Shown here in pieces: positions 49,152 to 57,344 of a stretch of DNA of 64,000 nucleotides (the stretch's first letter is position 1; every line of letters begins with the position of its first letter). The notes under the pieces are model-generated. The model saw only the letters and a program-made list of their open reading frames with translations, was not told where the DNA came from and did not search any database. Made by a program: the position numbers and the translations under genes. Origin of the DNA: an uncultured bacterium (lineage in GTDB: Bacteria; Cyanobacteriota; Vampirovibrionia; Gastranaerophilales; Gastranaerophilaceae); assembly GCA_949298805.1 (NCBI GenBank), contig CASFXY010000013.1:24417-88416 (forward strand). Reading direction: 5' to 3'.

Positions 49152-50264
49152 TTAATAATATATAAATTCGTCAACGTATTCGTCTAAATCACCATTTAAT
49201 AGCATTTGAGTAAACATTGGGTTTGCTTTTAAAATTTCTCTGCAATTTAAAATTCTTGTTGCATATTCATCAGAGCCAAAGTAATTCCCGTTCAATATAT
49301 TTCCTGCACCTGCATTGTATGCACAAATTGTATTAAATAAATCATCTTCAAAATAATTATCCAATAGCAATTGGTCAAGACCTATACAAAGATTAATATT
49401 ATCCACAGGGTCAAATCTGTCTTGCGGATTGTCTGAAAAATATACTCTGTTTACATCTGTTTGCGCACCTTCACTTATTTGTGTATAACCTGCGCAATTT
49501 GCGCTGCTTATTTTAACTTCGCCGTTTTCATCATAATGAAATCCTGACGATTCATAAAAAATTTGCGGGAGTATAAGTTCAATATCAATATCTCTGACCC
49601 ATGGTTGTTTTAGCATTTCCTGTATTGTTTCTACAGGGTTTTCTATAATTTCGCCTATTCTTTGGATAGTAACAATCATATCATGATATGCTTTTTTTAA
49701 TTCGGGGTCGTTTTTTATTGTTTCAACCGCTGCGGCAATTTGCTTTTCTTTTTGTGCATTTGTAGTTATCACAAGTTCTTCTTCTGTCATTTGAACATCT
49801 TCTTCAAATAAAGGTGACTCGATTCTTTGGGTTGCTTCAGTTGTTTTTGTTTCTTCATTGCCACTGTTTATTCTTGGTAATGTTGTTACAAGTATGCCAA
49901 AACTTGCAAGGGTTGCAGCCAAAAGTATAGGTATATTATTAATTGAGCTCTTTTTCTTTCTTTGGCTATTTTGCTTAAAGGTGTCTTTATTTAAATGACG
50001 TGGTGTTTTGTTGCTATTTGTTGTGTTAATTCTTTGTTGTCTTATCGCACTTGAACTTGAGATTGGCCTTGCTCTTTTTTTTGATGAGCCAGTATTTCTT
50101 GGTGTGTAATTACAAGTATTATTCGGTTTGTATGTGACAATTTTTCTGTCACGATTTTTGAATATTTTATCAATTTCCAATAAGTAATCTTCCTCTATAG
50201 GATCGAGATTACTTTTAAAATTTAAATTATTTAATCTTATAGGATTAATCACAGAACACTTCAC
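49152..50264 (-). CDS. SLT-type lytic transglycosylase with N-terminal membrane segment
   Basis: A 370-residue protein. An N-terminal polar region begins INPIRLNNLNFKSN (the motif shared with two other proteins), then comes a Lys/Arg/Ser-rich stretch, a single membrane helix (IPILLAATLASFGILVTTL, about residue 112) and a C-terminal lysozyme-like domain. The catalytic Glu is in FYESSGFHYD, followed by GYTQISEGA and TICAYNAGAGNI. It would cleave peptidoglycan from the inner-membrane side. Next to the rod genes it may open the wall for the flagellar rod, in place of FlgJ. GTG at 50264 is the first start; GTG at 50252, 8 nt after AAGGTGA, is a good alternative. Confidence 0.8.
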   Translation of the reverse strand: MKCSVINPIRLNNLNFKSNLDPIEEDYLLEIDKIFKNRDRKIVTYKPNNTCNYTPRNTGSSKKRARPISSSSAIRQQRINTTNSNKTPRHLNKDTFKQNSQRKKKSSINNIPILLAATLASFGILVTTLPRINSGNEETKTTEATQRIESPLFEEDVQMTEEELVITTNAQKEKQIAAAVETIKNDPELKKAYHDMIVTIQRIGEIIENPVETIQEMLKQPWVRDIDIELILPQIFYESSGFHYDENGEVKISSANCAGYTQISEGAQTDVNRVYFSDNPQDRFDPVDNINLCIGLDQLLLDNYFEDDLFNTICAYNAGAGNILNGNYFGSDEYATRILNCREILKANPMFTQMLLNGDLDEYVDEFIYY

Positions 50265-50322
50265 CTTTTATTTTGTTATGGCAAATAAGTTAAAACTTCT
50301 GAATATAAAAAATTGCCTGTTC

Positions 50323-51237
50323 TTATAAATTTATTGAATTTTTAATAATGTATAAGGGTCTGTTTCTTGTTTCATCATAAATTCTTCCTATATACTGTCC
50401 TAAAATGCCAATAGCAAGAAGATTAATTGAACCTACAAGGAATAGAACAAAGCTTATTATAATTTCTTCTTCAAATTCTGTAAAAAATCCTAAAATTGCG
50501 ATAATTATTGAAACAAAAAAAGTAACAGCGCTTAAAATAAAAATAAAATTTATTGGCTTAAATGAAAAAGAATAAATACCGTCAAATGCCAATTTTAGCA
50601 TTTTTGAAAGAGGGTATTTTGTTTCACCTGCAATCCTTTCATCTCTTATATATGGTAACGGCGCGCTTTTAAAGCCGAGCCAAGGTATCATACCTCTTAC
50701 AAAACGGTGCTTTTCGCGCATTTTATTGAACGCTTTGCGTACATCTTTTGTTATAAATCTAAAATCACCGGTATCAGTTGGAATATCAAGGTTACACATT
50801 GACTTTAAAACTCTGTAAAATCCCCATGCGCTGAGTTTTTTAAATACTGTTTCCTTTTTCCTTTTTAATCTTTTGCCATAAACAATGTCGTAACCTTCAA
50901 GAGATTTTTCGTACATATCATAAATAAGTTCAGGCGGGTCTTGCAAATCTGCATCAATTATTGCTATATAATCACCTTTTGAATAGTCAAGCCCTGCGCT
51001 CAGTGCCATTTGATGACCAAAATTCCTTGAAAAATTAATAACCTTAATATTCTTATCTTTTTTGGCATTTTCTTCAAGAATTTTAGCAGTTCCGTCTTTA
51101 GAACCATCATTTATAAAAATATAATTAATGTTTAATTTGCCTTTAAAGGCTTCTTTTAATTTTAAAAGCCTTTCTATTGTTTTGTTAATACAAGCTTCTT
51201 CATTATATACAGGTACAATTATATCAAGCAGTTTCAT
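50323..51237 (-). CDS. GT2 polyprenyl-phosphate sugar transferase (GtrB/DPM-like)
   Basis: A 304-residue enzyme. DIIVPVYNEEACINKTI and FINDGSKDGTAKIL open the catalytic domain, IDADLQDPPELI is the DxD metal site, and RHRFVRGMIPWLGF is characteristic of the GtrB/dolichol-phosphate-glucose/mannose synthase group. Two C-terminal helices (INFIFILSAVTFFVSIIIAIL and FVLFLVGSINLLAIGILGQY) anchor it. It probably loads a hexose onto undecaprenyl phosphate, supplying GT-C enzymes such as those at 2944 and 14573. GGAG lies 8-9 nt before the ATG. Confidence 0.9.
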   Translation of the reverse strand: MKLLDIIVPVYNEEACINKTIERLLKLKEAFKGKLNINYIFINDGSKDGTAKILEENAKKDKNIKVINFSRNFGHQMALSAGLDYSKGDYIAIIDADLQDPPELIYDMYEKSLEGYDIVYGKRLKRKKETVFKKLSAWGFYRVLKSMCNLDIPTDTGDFRFITKDVRKAFNKMREKHRFVRGMIPWLGFKSAPLPYIRDERIAGETKYPLSKMLKLAFDGIYSFSFKPINFIFILSAVTFFVSIIIAILGFFTEFEEEIIISFVLFLVGSINLLAIGILGQYIGRIYDETRNRPLYIIKNSINL

Positions 51238-51267
51238 AAAAAATCTCCGTGTTTTTTTATGATTATA

Positions 51268-52914
51268 TCATAAAGCAAGTTTGTCAAGTTTGTCACCTGC
51301 TATTGCAAGTTTAGCAAGTTCGGGTAAATCAAACATGTCAAGGCTTACTTCTATATAGCACATTTTATCTTTCTGTTCTTTTTTAACGTTTTTGAAAACT
51401 TCATCCAATTCATCGCAAGTGTTGACGGTTGTGCTGTAAACATTTTTGCCAAAAACATAGGGTAGTTTTGAATAATCCCACTTTGCAATTTCATTAAATT
51501 TGTCCAAGGGATTATCCGATAAAATCCTTTCTATAGTGTATCCTTTATTGTTTATAACAAAAATGACCGGTTTTAAATTATTTCTCATCATAGTACTAAT
51601 TTCCTGTGCGCTAAGTTGGTGCGAGCCTTCGCCGGTTACAAGAATTGTTCTTGTATTTTTGTCTGCTATGCTAATACCAAGAGTTGCGCCGGTTGCCCAG
51701 CCTATTGAACCCCACAAGACTTGATTATTTACGCTTACATTTTTCTTTATTTTTAACTTTGCAAGAGCCAAGTTGACAATTCCTGTTTCAAAAATGAGGT
51801 TATCGCCTTCTTCAATGAAATCTTGTAATTTTTTATAAAAATATTCCCCGCTGAGCCTTTCTTTTTTTTCAACATTTTGATAGTAATATATAAAATCTGA
51901 CTTTTTGGAATTTTTTTCAGGTATTACTTTAGCAAGTTCATTTAAAATATCTTTCATAAGGACATTTTTATATAAAACATTTTTAATAACGCAATAATTA
52001 CCCTGTATATTTATATAATCATTGGGGTTAAACTTTAAATCAAAACCCTGAGTATTTATATCTGAAATTACAGTCCCTATAAAAATCGGGCAGTCGGAGT
52101 TGTTAATGCTGTTGTATGCTTCAGGGTTGCCGAATTTTCCGACGTATGTGCCCGAATAGTTTAGGGATTCATTATTGCTGATTAAATCTTTTCCCATAAG
52201 CAGTGTTGTCACAGGGTAATTTGATTTTTGTAAAAGTTTATAAAATTCTTCTTTTGCATTAAATCTTTTAATCATTACATCTGCAAGAATAGCCGGATTA
52301 TTTGAGTTATTGATTAATTCCGTTGCGCATTTAATTGCTTCTTTTAAATTAATCTCATCACTTTTTTGCTCTATTTCTTGATATGTTTCATTAATAGTTG
52401 CATTACATACATCCATTGGCAATGCAATGTAGATTGGCTTTTTTTCTTTTATTAATATTTCCAAAACGCGGTCAATTTCTTTTTTTGCATTTTCTTTTGT
52501 TAAAAATGTCGTAGTTTCAACTATATTTGAGTATGCTTTTATAAAAGCCTGATAATCAGGTGTGTTTAAATTGTGGTGTATTAAAGTATTATTTTTAATA
52601 AATTTTGTATCCGGAACACCCGTTATTTTAACAACCGGTACAAATTCGCTCATTGACCCTGCTATTGCGTTTATTGCACTCAGCTCCCCAACACCGTAAG
52701 TTGTAACAACGGCACCTACCCCTTTTATTCTTGCATATCCGTCTGCCGCATATCCTGCATTTAATTCGTTTGTGCAACCTATCCAGCTGGTTTTAGGATT
52801 GTTCTCAATTGATTTTAAAATGTTAAAGTTGTAATCTCCGGGTAAACCGAAAAATTCTTTAACTCCTAATTTTTGCAAACGAAAGACAAGGTAATCAGAA
52901 ACACTCATACCCAT
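51268..52914 (-). CDS. ThDP-dependent 2-keto acid decarboxylase (pyruvate/indolepyruvate decarboxylase family)
   Basis: A 548-residue enzyme of the PDC/IPDC/KdcA group. FFGLPGDYNFNIL and CTNELNAGYAADGYAR carry the ThDP-activating Glu, NTLIHHNLN has the paired catalytic histidines, and GEGSHQLSAQEISTM...INNKGYTIE is the ThDP/Mg motif (GDG in most members, GEG here). It decarboxylates a 2-keto acid to an aldehyde; pyruvate, phenylpyruvate or indolepyruvate are candidates. This family is uncommon in anaerobic bacteria. AAGGAG lies 7 nt before the ATG. The GT2 gene follows 30 nt downstream on the same strand. Confidence 0.92.
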   Translation of the reverse strand: MGMSVSDYLVFRLQKLGVKEFFGLPGDYNFNILKSIENNPKTSWIGCTNELNAGYAADGYARIKGVGAVVTTYGVGELSAINAIAGSMSEFVPVVKITGVPDTKFIKNNTLIHHNLNTPDYQAFIKAYSNIVETTTFLTKENAKKEIDRVLEILIKEKKPIYIALPMDVCNATINETYQEIEQKSDEINLKEAIKCATELINNSNNPAILADVMIKRFNAKEEFYKLLQKSNYPVTTLLMGKDLISNNESLNYSGTYVGKFGNPEAYNSINNSDCPIFIGTVISDINTQGFDLKFNPNDYINIQGNYCVIKNVLYKNVLMKDILNELAKVIPEKNSKKSDFIYYYQNVEKKERLSGEYFYKKLQDFIEEGDNLIFETGIVNLALAKLKIKKNVSVNNQVLWGSIGWATGATLGISIADKNTRTILVTGEGSHQLSAQEISTMMRNNLKPVIFVINNKGYTIERILSDNPLDKFNEIAKWDYSKLPYVFGKNVYSTTVNTCDELDEVFKNVKKEQKDKMCYIEVSLDMFDLPELAKLAIAGDKLDKLAL

Positions 52915-53014
52915 TGTTAATACTCCTTTAGTATACTTTTTGTATTATAGCGAATTTACCCATTCGTGTATATACATAAAGATATAAAGATTTTTCGAGT
53001 ACATTATATTTTTG

Positions 53015-53029
53015 TGCTAAGTTATTTGT
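53015..53029 (+). promoter_or_regulatory. Extended -10, leaderless geometry, before the MFS gene
   Basis: TG-C-TAAGTT (hexamer 53018-53023) ends 6 nt before the ATG at 53030. No ribosome binding site is seen. A second AT-rich box (TATATT, 53005-53010) could instead give a 12-nt leader. Confidence 0.4.
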
Positions 53030-54439
53030 ATGAAGCTTAATAACGTAAAATGGGCAATGTTTACCATAATTGCAATAGGTAATTTTTTGGGAATGCTTGA
53101 TTCTACAATAGTAAATCTTGCTCTTTATCCTATGGCGCGCGATTTAGGTGTTACAATTTCCAAAGTACAATGGGTAATAATTGCCTATACCTTAGTATTA
53201 ACGGTATTTTTACCATTTTGGGGCAAGCTGGGAGATATTGTTCCTAAAAATAAGCTTTATGCATCAGGTTACACTCTTTTTGCAATAGGTTCTTTTTTAA
53301 ATTGTTGCTCTCAGAACTTATCAATGCTTTTGATTTTTCGCTGTATTGAAGCACTTGGGGCATCAATTATTATTTCAAATGCATCATCGATTATTGCCAT
53401 ATTGTTTAAGGGAAAAGACAGGGGAAAAGCATTAGGGCTTAATGGCTGCTTGATAGCCGTAGGCGGGCTTTTAGGTCCGTCTTTGGGCGGTATGCTGATA
53501 CAGGTTTTTAACTGGCATGCAATTTTTATTCCTGCAGTGCCTATAGCTGTTTTTGGCGCATATTATTCTTATAAAATGCTGCCTTCGGTTATTTCCTGTA
53601 AGGAAAAATTAAAATTTGATTATCTCGGGTTTATTTATTTTACAATAAGCCTCTTTGCTCTTTTGCTTGCAATTTCCGAGGGATATCATTGGGGATGGGG
53701 TTCAATTAAAATAATTTCTTTGGGGATTATATGTTTGGCTTTTGGTTTTCTTTTTTATTATAGGGACCACAGAATAAGCTATCCTATGATAAATTTTAAT
53801 TTATTTTCAATCAGACCTTTTACCTATGGTAATCTGGCAGTTATGATGTCTTATATGGCAATGTTTACAAATACAATACTTTTACCTTTTTATCTTCAAG
53901 ATATTTTAAAATTCAAACCTTTTATTACGGCCCTTATTATTCTTCCTTATTCGCTTGTTTTAATGGTAACGGCACCTTTGAGCGGGTCTGCTGCAGGAAA
54001 GTACGGTAGCAGGTATTTAACTCTGGCAGGTCCTATAGTTACATTTTTAGCTTTGTCATTATTTATATTATTTGATGAGAAAACCCCCGTTGTATTTATT
54101 ATGCTTCTATCAGGCATTATGGGGCTTGGAAACGGTCTTTTTCAATCGCCTTCAAACACGGCTATTATTTCAAGTGTAAGCAAGGAACAACTTGGTATAG
54201 CCAGTGGCATTTTGGCTTTATCAAGAAATATGGGAAATATTCTTGGGGTAGCAATAACAATTACTTTGTTTGCAAGTTTCAGAGATATTTTTCAGCAACT
54301 CGGACTTTCTTATAATGTTTCATTTCTAAAGGCTTACAGGTATACTATGGCTTTTGGCATGTTGTTTGCATTTTTATGCGTAATGCTCTCTTTCTTTGCA
54401 TACAGGGATAACAACGGGGTTGTCAAGCGTAAAAATTAA
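53030..54439 (+). CDS. MFS multidrug exporter, DHA2 (14-helix) type
   Basis: A 469-residue membrane protein of the EmrB/QacA group. LGMLDSTIVNLALYPMARDL is the motif D1/C-proximal first helix, WGKLGDIVPKNKLYASG is motif A, and LIAVGGLLGPSLGGMLIQVFNWHAIF is motif C with its GPxxGG signature, typical of exporters. It would expel drugs or metabolites with the proton gradient. No TetR- or MarR-type regulator is adjacent. It is divergent from the keto acid decarboxylase gene with 115 bp between starts. Confidence 0.93.
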   Translation: MKLNNVKWAMFTIIAIGNFLGMLDSTIVNLALYPMARDLGVTISKVQWVIIAYTLVLTVFLPFWGKLGDIVPKNKLYASGYTLFAIGSFLNCCSQNLSMLLIFRCIEALGASIIISNASSIIAILFKGKDRGKALGLNGCLIAVGGLLGPSLGGMLIQVFNWHAIFIPAVPIAVFGAYYSYKMLPSVISCKEKLKFDYLGFIYFTISLFALLLAISEGYHWGWGSIKIISLGIICLAFGFLFYYRDHRISYPMINFNLFSIRPFTYGNLAVMMSYMAMFTNTILLPFYLQDILKFKPFITALIILPYSLVLMVTAPLSGSAAGKYGSRYLTLAGPIVTFLALSLFILFDEKTPVVFIMLLSGIMGLGNGLFQSPSNTAIISSVSKEQLGIASGILALSRNMGNILGVAITITLFASFRDIFQQLGLSYNVSFLKAYRYTMAFGMLFAFLCVMLSFFAYRDNNGVVKRKN

Positions 54440-54500
54440 TTTTTACAAAATTATACAACTTATTTACTTTGTTCTTAATTTGGAGCAGAATAATTTTCAA

Positions 54501-54725
54501 ATGGGTAAAGCAAAAAAACGTATATTACATAAAACAAATTCTTCATTATATATGACCCGCGAAGGTGCATTAAGTGAAGTGTTCTCCATGATTAAGAAAC
54601 CGCAAAAACAAGCAAGAGTCCAAGCATTAGATTTAATAACTCTGTTTGGGTTGTCTGCCGAAGAACTTTCAGAAGCAGGAGTGCCCTATGAAAATATTAA
54701 GGCACTCGAGTCATTAATTGAGTAA
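54501..54725 (+). CDS. Small basic hypothetical protein
   Basis: A 74-residue protein, MGKAKKRILHKTNSSLYMTR at the start, then a helical C-terminus (GLSAEELSEAGVPYENIKALESLI). No family is recognised. The basic N-terminus could bind nucleic acid. The frame is open further upstream, but the extension overlaps the MFS gene and reads as non-conserved hydrophobic sequence, so the ATG at 54501 is preferred. TTGTTC (54469-54474) and TAATTT (54491-54496), 16 nt apart, end 4 nt before it. Confidence 0.6.
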   Translation: MGKAKKRILHKTNSSLYMTREGALSEVFSMIKKPQKQARVQALDLITLFGLSAEELSEAGVPYENIKALESLIE

Positions 54726-54733
54726 TAAAATTA

Positions 54734-56107
54734 TTAAGCAATTGCTTCTTCAACAAAACCGTAAGGGTTTGTGTTGCTCATTAGTCCGCTGTAGTTTATT
54801 TGAGGTAATGCATCGGATGGAACACTAAAGTCGTATGAACCATCGGGATTTGTAGCAATTAAGTTGTTTGTTGAAGTAAGAGAGCCGAATGATGTTGAAT
54901 TACTTGCGGTGTTTATTGAATTAGAGTTAATGTATTCAAGCATTTTTTGGCTGTCTTCACTTAATTCGCCGTCTTGCATATCACATTGAATTTCTTGTAT
55001 TACTGCATTTTGAAGTTGTTGAACGCTTGCGCTGTCATTGGCTATTAATGCTGCTTGCTGTTGAGTTTGTTCTTCTTGTATTTTTTCATTTTCAGATTTA
55101 CCTGTTATTTTTTTGGCAATGCCGGAAAGTAAACTTGAACCTAACAGACCGCCTACTATACCGCCGATTGCGCCGCCTATAACCGTACCTGCGCCGGGGA
55201 ATATTGAGCCTATTGCTGCGCCTGCAGCTGCGCCCGCTTTTGCACCTGCAGCCCAACCTCCGACTGAAGCCGCAACTTGAACGCCTGATTTTCCTATTTG
55301 TTTGACACCTGATTCTATTCCGCCATTTTTAAATGCAGGTATAATTTCGGTAAAAATTTGCATTGTTCCTTCAATTGCAAGGTCAAATATCATTCCGCCT
55401 TTTTTTGCAACTTTTAGGAAATTTCCTGCTTTGGAAAGAAACTTGCTGCCCTTTTCGGTTGCTTCAATGGCTTTGTAAGCACTTGAACCTGTTATTTTTC
55501 CGCCAAGCCATTTAAAGGGTGTTGAAATTGCACTGCCAATTTTTGATAACAGACCTTTTTTGCCTGTTTCTTTAGCTGCGCAAATAACACTGTCAGCATT
55601 TTTCAAAATATCGTCCGTTATTTTCGTTCCTTCTTTAGCAGCACTTTCAAGAGCTTCTTGAACAATTTTTCTTTGTTCAACAAGTTTGCTTACATCTTTA
55701 CCTGTGCTTTTTGCCGAAACTATAGCTTCATTTAAGTCGCTTAATATTTGATAACCGTCAGCATTTTTAAAAGTATTTACAACTGATGAGAATGTTGTTG
55801 TTCCGTTTTTAATGCCGTCGTAAGCACTTTTAATACCGTTGCCTATGTTTGAGGGTACATTTTTCAAGTTTTTAATTTTTCCCAACAAACCCGTTTTTGC
55901 AACTTCGCTGCCATCAATGATAAGTTGTGCATTTTTATAATTTCCTTTTGTACCAAGCATTGTAGGTACTGCAATTATAGGTGCAAAAGTAAGCGAACTT
56001 GTCATATCATCAACAATGTTATCTTTATGTTCGACAACTGCCGTATGTTGTAAATATTTCATTGCGTCTGTAACAAATGCGCTGTTGTAACCAACTTGAT
56101 TAACCAT
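54734..56107 (-). CDS. Glycine-zipper hypothetical protein
   Basis: A 457-residue protein of unknown function. The first 280 residues are mixed helical and Lys/Ser/Asn-rich. Residues about 285-335 form a long Gly/Ala-rich hydrophobic zipper (GAKAGAAAGAAIGSIFPGAG, then GGAIGGIVGGLLGSSLL) typical of membrane-inserting or pore-forming segments. The C-terminus is Gln/Ser/Asn-rich. There is no cleavable signal peptide at the N-terminus. Glycine zippers of this kind occur in secreted toxins, colicin-like proteins and envelope lipoproteins, but no immunity gene or secretion gene was identified nearby. Confidence 0.6.
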   Translation of the reverse strand: MVNQVGYNSAFVTDAMKYLQHTAVVEHKDNIVDDMTSSLTFAPIIAVPTMLGTKGNYKNAQLIIDGSEVAKTGLLGKIKNLKNVPSNIGNGIKSAYDGIKNGTTTFSSVVNTFKNADGYQILSDLNEAIVSAKSTGKDVSKLVEQRKIVQEALESAAKEGTKITDDILKNADSVICAAKETGKKGLLSKIGSAISTPFKWLGGKITGSSAYKAIEATEKGSKFLSKAGNFLKVAKKGGMIFDLAIEGTMQIFTEIIPAFKNGGIESGVKQIGKSGVQVAASVGGWAAGAKAGAAAGAAIGSIFPGAGTVIGGAIGGIVGGLLGSSLLSGIAKKITGKSENEKIQEEQTQQQAALIANDSASVQQLQNAVIQEIQCDMQDGELSEDSQKMLEYINSNSINTASNSTSFGSLTSTNNLIATNPDGSYDFSVPSDALPQINYSGLMSNTNPYGFVEEAIA

Positions 56108-56200
56108 AATACTAAACTTTCCTATAAACTTCCTTATATTAATAAAGTTAATTTTTCCGATTAAATTTACTTATTGTAAAGAATTGTTAATAAAAATATG

Positions 56201-56215
56201 TGATAAAATACATTT
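56201..56215 (+). promoter_or_regulatory. Extended -10, leaderless geometry, before mrnC
   Basis: TG-A-TAAAAT (hexamer 56204-56209) ends 6 nt before the ATG at 56216. No Shine-Dalgarno is present. Confidence 0.55.
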
Positions 56216-56581
56216 ATGACAAGTTATAATATTAAACAGTGCGCTTATATTGGTGATGCAGTTTGGGAACTTTTTATACGAGAATGTTGTGTTAAAAAAA
56301 TATATACGCAAAAAGCAATGCACAATTTTAGCGTAAAGTATGTAAATGCCAATTTTCAAGCGCATTTATTAAATGAAATCATGCAATTTCTTACTGATGA
56401 AGAAAAGGAAATTGTACGACGCGGTAGAAATTTAAAAATTTCAATTAATAAGAAAAATAATCCTCAAATTCATTCTCTTGCAACTGCATTTGAGGTGCTT
56501 ACAGGATATTTTTATTTGAATGATAAAGTAAGACTTTTTGAGTTTTTTGAAATTATTAAAAAATATTTAAACGATGATTAA
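56216..56581 (+). CDS. mrnC: Mini-ribonuclease III
   Basis: A 121-residue RNase III catalytic domain without a dsRNA-binding domain, the Mini-III form found in Firmicutes and cyanobacteria. CAYIGDAVWELFIRECC holds the catalytic Asp, RRGRNLKIS is the Mini-III signature, and LATAFEVLTGYFYLND has the second acidic residue. In B. subtilis it matures 23S rRNA ends. A sensor kinase gene begins 30 nt downstream on the same strand. Confidence 0.9.
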   Translation: MTSYNIKQCAYIGDAVWELFIRECCVKKIYTQKAMHNFSVKYVNANFQAHLLNEIMQFLTDEEKEIVRRGRNLKISINKKNNPQIHSLATAFEVLTGYFYLNDKVRLFEFFEIIKKYLNDD

Positions 56582-56598
56582 GTCTTGAGAAATAAGGT

Positions 56599-56610
56599 TA
56601 TAATAATTTT
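56599..56610 (+). promoter_or_regulatory. -10 element, leaderless geometry, before the kinase
   Basis: TATAAT (56599-56604) ends 6 nt before the ATG at 56611, within the 30-nt gap after mrnC. No Shine-Dalgarno is present, so the kinase may be transcribed separately from mrnC. Confidence 0.5.
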
Positions 56611-57336
56611 ATGGAAAATATAAAAGAAGAATTTATTTCAACGTTGTCCCATGAAATAAGAACTCCGCTTACAAGCATTAAAGGGTTTTCTAAAACAATG
56701 CTAGATAACTGGGCGAGCTTGGATGATGAACAGAAAAAAAAATTTTTGAATATTATTGTCGAACAGTCACAAAGATTAATAAATCTTGTTGAAAATGTAT
56801 TAAATGTTTCAAAAATTGACTCCGGTTCCAATGATGCCGTACTTACAAAGGTTGATGCAGTGAATGCAATAAATGTTGCAATTGCTATGGTAAAAGCCAA
56901 TTATAAAGATTTCGATTTTTCTTTTTCGATTTGTTCGAAAGAATTTATTCTTGCTGATTTTAATAAACTCCAGCAAATTTTGATAAATTTACTTGATAAT
57001 GCGGCAAAATATTCAAAAGATTCAAAAAAAATAGAAATAAATTTAAAAAATAATGAAAATAATGCAATAATCAGTATTAAAAATTACGGTACTTTTATTG
57101 ATGAAAAGTATTATGATAAAATTTTTGATAAGTTTTTCAGAATTGATACTTGTTTAAAAAGTACAACTCAAGGAAGCGGTTTGGGACTTTATATAACAAA
57201 ACAATTGCTTGAGCTTATGGGTGGTGAAATTAAAGTCAAGAGTTCACAAAGTCCTAAATATTGCGAATTTATAATAAATATTCCCTTATACGAAGTTGAA
57301 AATGCAACAAAAAAAGCCCTAAAGGCTGGGCATTAG
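56611..57336 (+). CDS. Histidine kinase core without sensor domain
   Basis: A 241-residue kinase consisting only of HisKA and HATPase_c. The phospho-acceptor is His14 in ISTLSHEIRTPLTSIKGF, right at the N-terminus. The ATPase domain has the N box LINLLDNAAKYS, FDKFFRIDT as F box, and GSGLGLYITKQLLEL as G2. There is no membrane helix, PAS or GAF domain, so the input must come from a partner. The regulator at 57345 starts 9 nt after its stop, so they form a two-component pair. Confidence 0.9.
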   Translation: MENIKEEFISTLSHEIRTPLTSIKGFSKTMLDNWASLDDEQKKKFLNIIVEQSQRLINLVENVLNVSKIDSGSNDAVLTKVDAVNAINVAIAMVKANYKDFDFSFSICSKEFILADFNKLQQILINLLDNAAKYSKDSKKIEINLKNNENNAIISIKNYGTFIDEKYYDKIFDKFFRIDTCLKSTTQGSGLGLYITKQLLELMGGEIKVKSSQSPKYCEFIINIPLYEVENATKKALKAGH

Positions 57337-57344
57337 GGGGATAT

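Noticed and set aside
54429..54446. 18-bp perfect palindrome over the MFS stop codon
   Set aside because: It is almost pure A/T with no loop and no T-run, so it is likely to be chance in this composition.
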